From contig NZ_CP108938.1 of assembly GCF_036347135.1 (NCBI RefSeq), positions 9,424,001 to 9,488,000 of the forward strand: a DNA stretch of 64,000 nucleotides, read 5' to 3'. Positions 62,521 to 64,000 of this stretch are shown piece by piece; within the stretch, counting starts at the first letter, position 1; each line of letters starts with the position of its first letter. The notes below the pieces were generated by a model that ran no database searches, was not told where the DNA came from, and saw nothing but the letters and a program-made list of their open reading frames with translations. A program made the position numbers and the translations under genes. This stretch comes from Streptomyces sp. NBC_00775 (GTDB lineage: Bacteria; Actinomycetota; Actinomycetes; Streptomycetales; Streptomycetaceae).

Positions 62521-63030
62521 ATGACGGCCACGCCCGACCTCGGCACCCCCCAACTCGCCTCTCCCGACCTGCTGCGCTCCGTCTTCCGGCGACACGCGGC
62601 CGGTGTGGCAGTGATCACGGCTCCCGGCGGCGAGGGTCCCGTGGGCTTCACCGCCACCTCGCTCACCTCGGTCTCCGCGGAGCCCCCGGTTATCTCCTTC
62701 GGTATCGGCGTCGGCGCCTCCAGCTGGCCCGCGATCTCCGAGTCCGGCCATGTCGGGGTCCACATACTCGGCGAACACCAGCAGGAGCTGGCCGCGACCT
62801 TCGCCAGGAGCGGGGCCGACCGCTTCGGCGCGTCCACCCGTTGGCGTAGGGGACCCGAGGGAGTTCCCGTCCTCGACGACGTGCTCGCCTGGCTCGTGTG
62901 CCGTGTCGTCGCGCGCGTACCCGCGGGGGATCACCGCATCGTCCTGGCCGAGGTGGTCCTCGGCGACCCTTCCGGCGCGGGCCGGCCGCTCCTGTACCAC
63001 CAGGGGCGATTCAACGGCCTGCGCGACTGA
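62521..63030 (+). CDS. Flavin reductase (split-barrel FMN-binding)
   Basis: The product is about 169 aa from ATG 62521, behind AGAAGGA. The FMN-binding split-barrel begins FRRHAAGVAVITAPG and includes GFTATSLTSVSAEPPVISF and a C-terminal LLYHQGRFNGL. Such enzymes supply reduced flavin to monooxygenases. The Cys leader peptide upstream suggests sulfur control, so a role in sulfonate or sulfur use is plausible but unproven. Confidence 0.92.
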   Translation: MTATPDLGTPQLASPDLLRSVFRRHAAGVAVITAPGGEGPVGFTATSLTSVSAEPPVISFGIGVGASSWPAISESGHVGVHILGEHQQELAATFARSGADRFGASTRWRRGPEGVPVLDDVLAWLVCRVVARVPAGDHRIVLAEVVLGDPSGAGRPLLYHQGRFNGLRD

Positions 63031-63096
63031 AGTTACTCGCCGGTCCTACCCGTCGGTCCTACTCGCTGGTTACGCAGCGTTGCCAAGGTCACAGTT

Positions 63097-63112
63097 CAAA
63101 GCGCTTGCTTAG
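63097..63112. promoter_or_regulatory. AAGCGCTT palindrome upstream of etfB
   Basis: CAAAGCGCTTGCTTAG contains the perfect palindrome AAGCGCTT (63099-63106) in the etfB upstream region. It resembles TetR-type operators of fatty-acid catabolism genes, and ETF serves acyl-CoA dehydrogenases. This is a weak guess. Confidence 0.35.
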
Positions 63113-63252
63113 TGGGCGCTCAGTGGGTGTACTGACGAGTAATATTTCGTTCGGAGCGCGGGTCGCCCCGACCGGGATCGGCCGCTTCAGGCGCCTATGC
63201 TGCCTGAAAGAAGGCAGCAGCCCAGAAATGACGATGCAGTAGGAGAGCCGGC

Positions 63253-64000
63253 GTGAGCTTGAGGATCGTTGTCACTGTGAAGTACGTGCCCGACGCCACT
63301 GGCGACCGGCACTTCGCCGATGACCTGACCGTCGACCGTGACGACGTGGACGGCCTGCTGTCCGAACTCGACGAGTACGCCGTCGAGCAGGCGCTGCAGA
63401 TCGCCGACGAGGCGGACGACGCCGAGATCACCGTGCTGACCGTCGGCCCCGAGGACGCCAAGGACGCGCTGCGCAAGGCGCTTTCCATGGGTGCCGACAA
63501 GGCCATCCACGTCGAGGACGACGACCTGCACGGCACCGACGCCATCGGCACCTCGCTGGTGCTCGCGAAGGCGATCGAGAAGGCCGGCTACGACCTGGTC
63601 ATCTCCGGCATGGCGTCCACCGACGGCACCGCCGGTATCGTCCCGGCCCTGCTGGCCGAGCGCCTGGGTGTCCCGCAGGTCACGCTGCTCTCCGAGGTCT
63701 CGGTCGAGGACGGCGTCGTCAAGGGCCGCCGCGACGGCGACTCCGCCTCCGAGCAGCTGGAGGCCTCCCTCCCGGCCGTCGTGTCGGTCACCGACCAGTC
63801 GGGTGAGGCGCGTTACCCGTCCTTCAAGGGCATCATGGCCGCCAAGAAGAAGCCGGTGGAGTCCTGGGACCTCGAGGACCTGGAGCTCGACGCGGACGAG
63901 GTCGGTCTCGAGGGTGCCTGGACCAAGGTCGACTCCGCGACCGAGCGCCCGGCGCGCACCGCCGGCACGATCGTCAAGGACGAGGGCGAGGGCGGCAAGC
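63253..64000 (+). CDS. etfB: Electron transfer flavoprotein beta subunit (3' end outside the window)
   Basis: Starts at GTG 63253 with AGGAGAG just upstream; the frame stays open to the window edge (249 codons). MSLRIVVTVKYVPDATGD, the AMP-binding region KAIEKAGYDLVISGMAS, the DGTAGIVPALLAERLG segment and MAAKKKPVESWDL near the end are typical of EtfB. With EtfA, expected just to the right, it carries electrons from acyl-CoA dehydrogenases to the respiratory chain. The stop codon lies beyond 64000. Confidence 0.95.
   Translation, partial: MSLRIVVTVKYVPDATGDRHFADDLTVDRDDVDGLLSELDEYAVEQALQIADEADDAEITVLTVGPEDAKDALRKALSMGADKAIHVEDDDLHGTDAIGTSLVLAKAIEKAGYDLVISGMASTDGTAGIVPALLAERLGVPQVTLLSEVSVEDGVVKGRRDGDSASEQLEASLPAVVSVTDQSGEARYPSFKGIMAAKKKPVESWDLEDLELDADEVGLEGAWTKVDSATERPARTAGTIVKDEGEGGK

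Noticed and set aside
1..64000. CRISPR arrays, prophage or integrated plasmid
   Set aside because: No regularly spaced repeats, integrase, capsid or conjugation genes were seen; gene content is chromosomal housekeeping.

Overview
The window is very GC-rich, with strongly G/C-biased third codon positions, many GTG starts, 4-base ATGA/GTGA gene overlaps, Tat signals and families such as DUF6421, DUF6214, DUF5134, DUF2630 and fused EfeUO. This points to a Streptomyces-type actinomycete chromosome. I see about 60 protein genes, two of them cut by the window ends (xanthine dehydrogenase at the left, etfB at the right), and no rRNA or complete tRNA.

Left part (1-14.6 kb): purine catabolism (xanthine dehydrogenase tail and XdhC), an oxidoreductase, then a fused biotin-dependent acyl-CoA carboxylase on the minus strand. 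The carboxylase has a damaged biotin carboxylase domain: an internal deletion, and a 272-bp non-autonomous IS200/IS605-like element with terminal hairpins and a TnpB-tail/omegaRNA-like right end. Beyond it lie a HAD phosphatase, an Lrp regulator, a FUSC membrane protein, a bacterial nitric oxide synthase, a propeller lactonase, a CbiX-like protein, and a sugar kinase coupled to uracil-DNA glycosylase.

Middle (14.7-42.5 kb): Asp-box and HEAT-repeat proteins; an ArsR/MgtA-type pair; a NarL-type two-component system next to a FtsX-type ABC exporter; a small TatA and an MprF-like protein on opposite strands with overlapping 3' ends; an iron-box-controlled efeUO-efeB operon; a Met/His-rich membrane protein divergent from a small membrane protein; an ECF sigma factor; an NCS2 permease; an FprA-like reductase; a DUF305 lipoprotein divergent from an LVIVD protein; and a TetR regulator behind a 21-bp palindrome. 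Two identical dyads (CCCTAC-N5-GTAGGG) link the MprF-like gene with the Met/His-rich divergent pair.

Right part (42.6-64 kb): HAD and PAP2 phosphatases; an M56 peptidase and a DUF5134 protein; a FUSC-MarR operon; a GH39-like enzyme without a signal peptide; cupin, VOC and GNAT proteins; GDPD; an esterase; a tightly packed DUF6421-SDR-threonine aldolase block followed by transglutaminase-like and B3/4 genes; a PlsC acyltransferase; a DUF4395/thioredoxin divergent pair; a Cys-containing leader peptide before a flavin reductase; and etfB. Most of the window is ordinary chromosomal gene content. The points most worth following are the IS605-like remnant in the carboxylase, the shared dyad operator, the leader peptide and the DUF6421 block.
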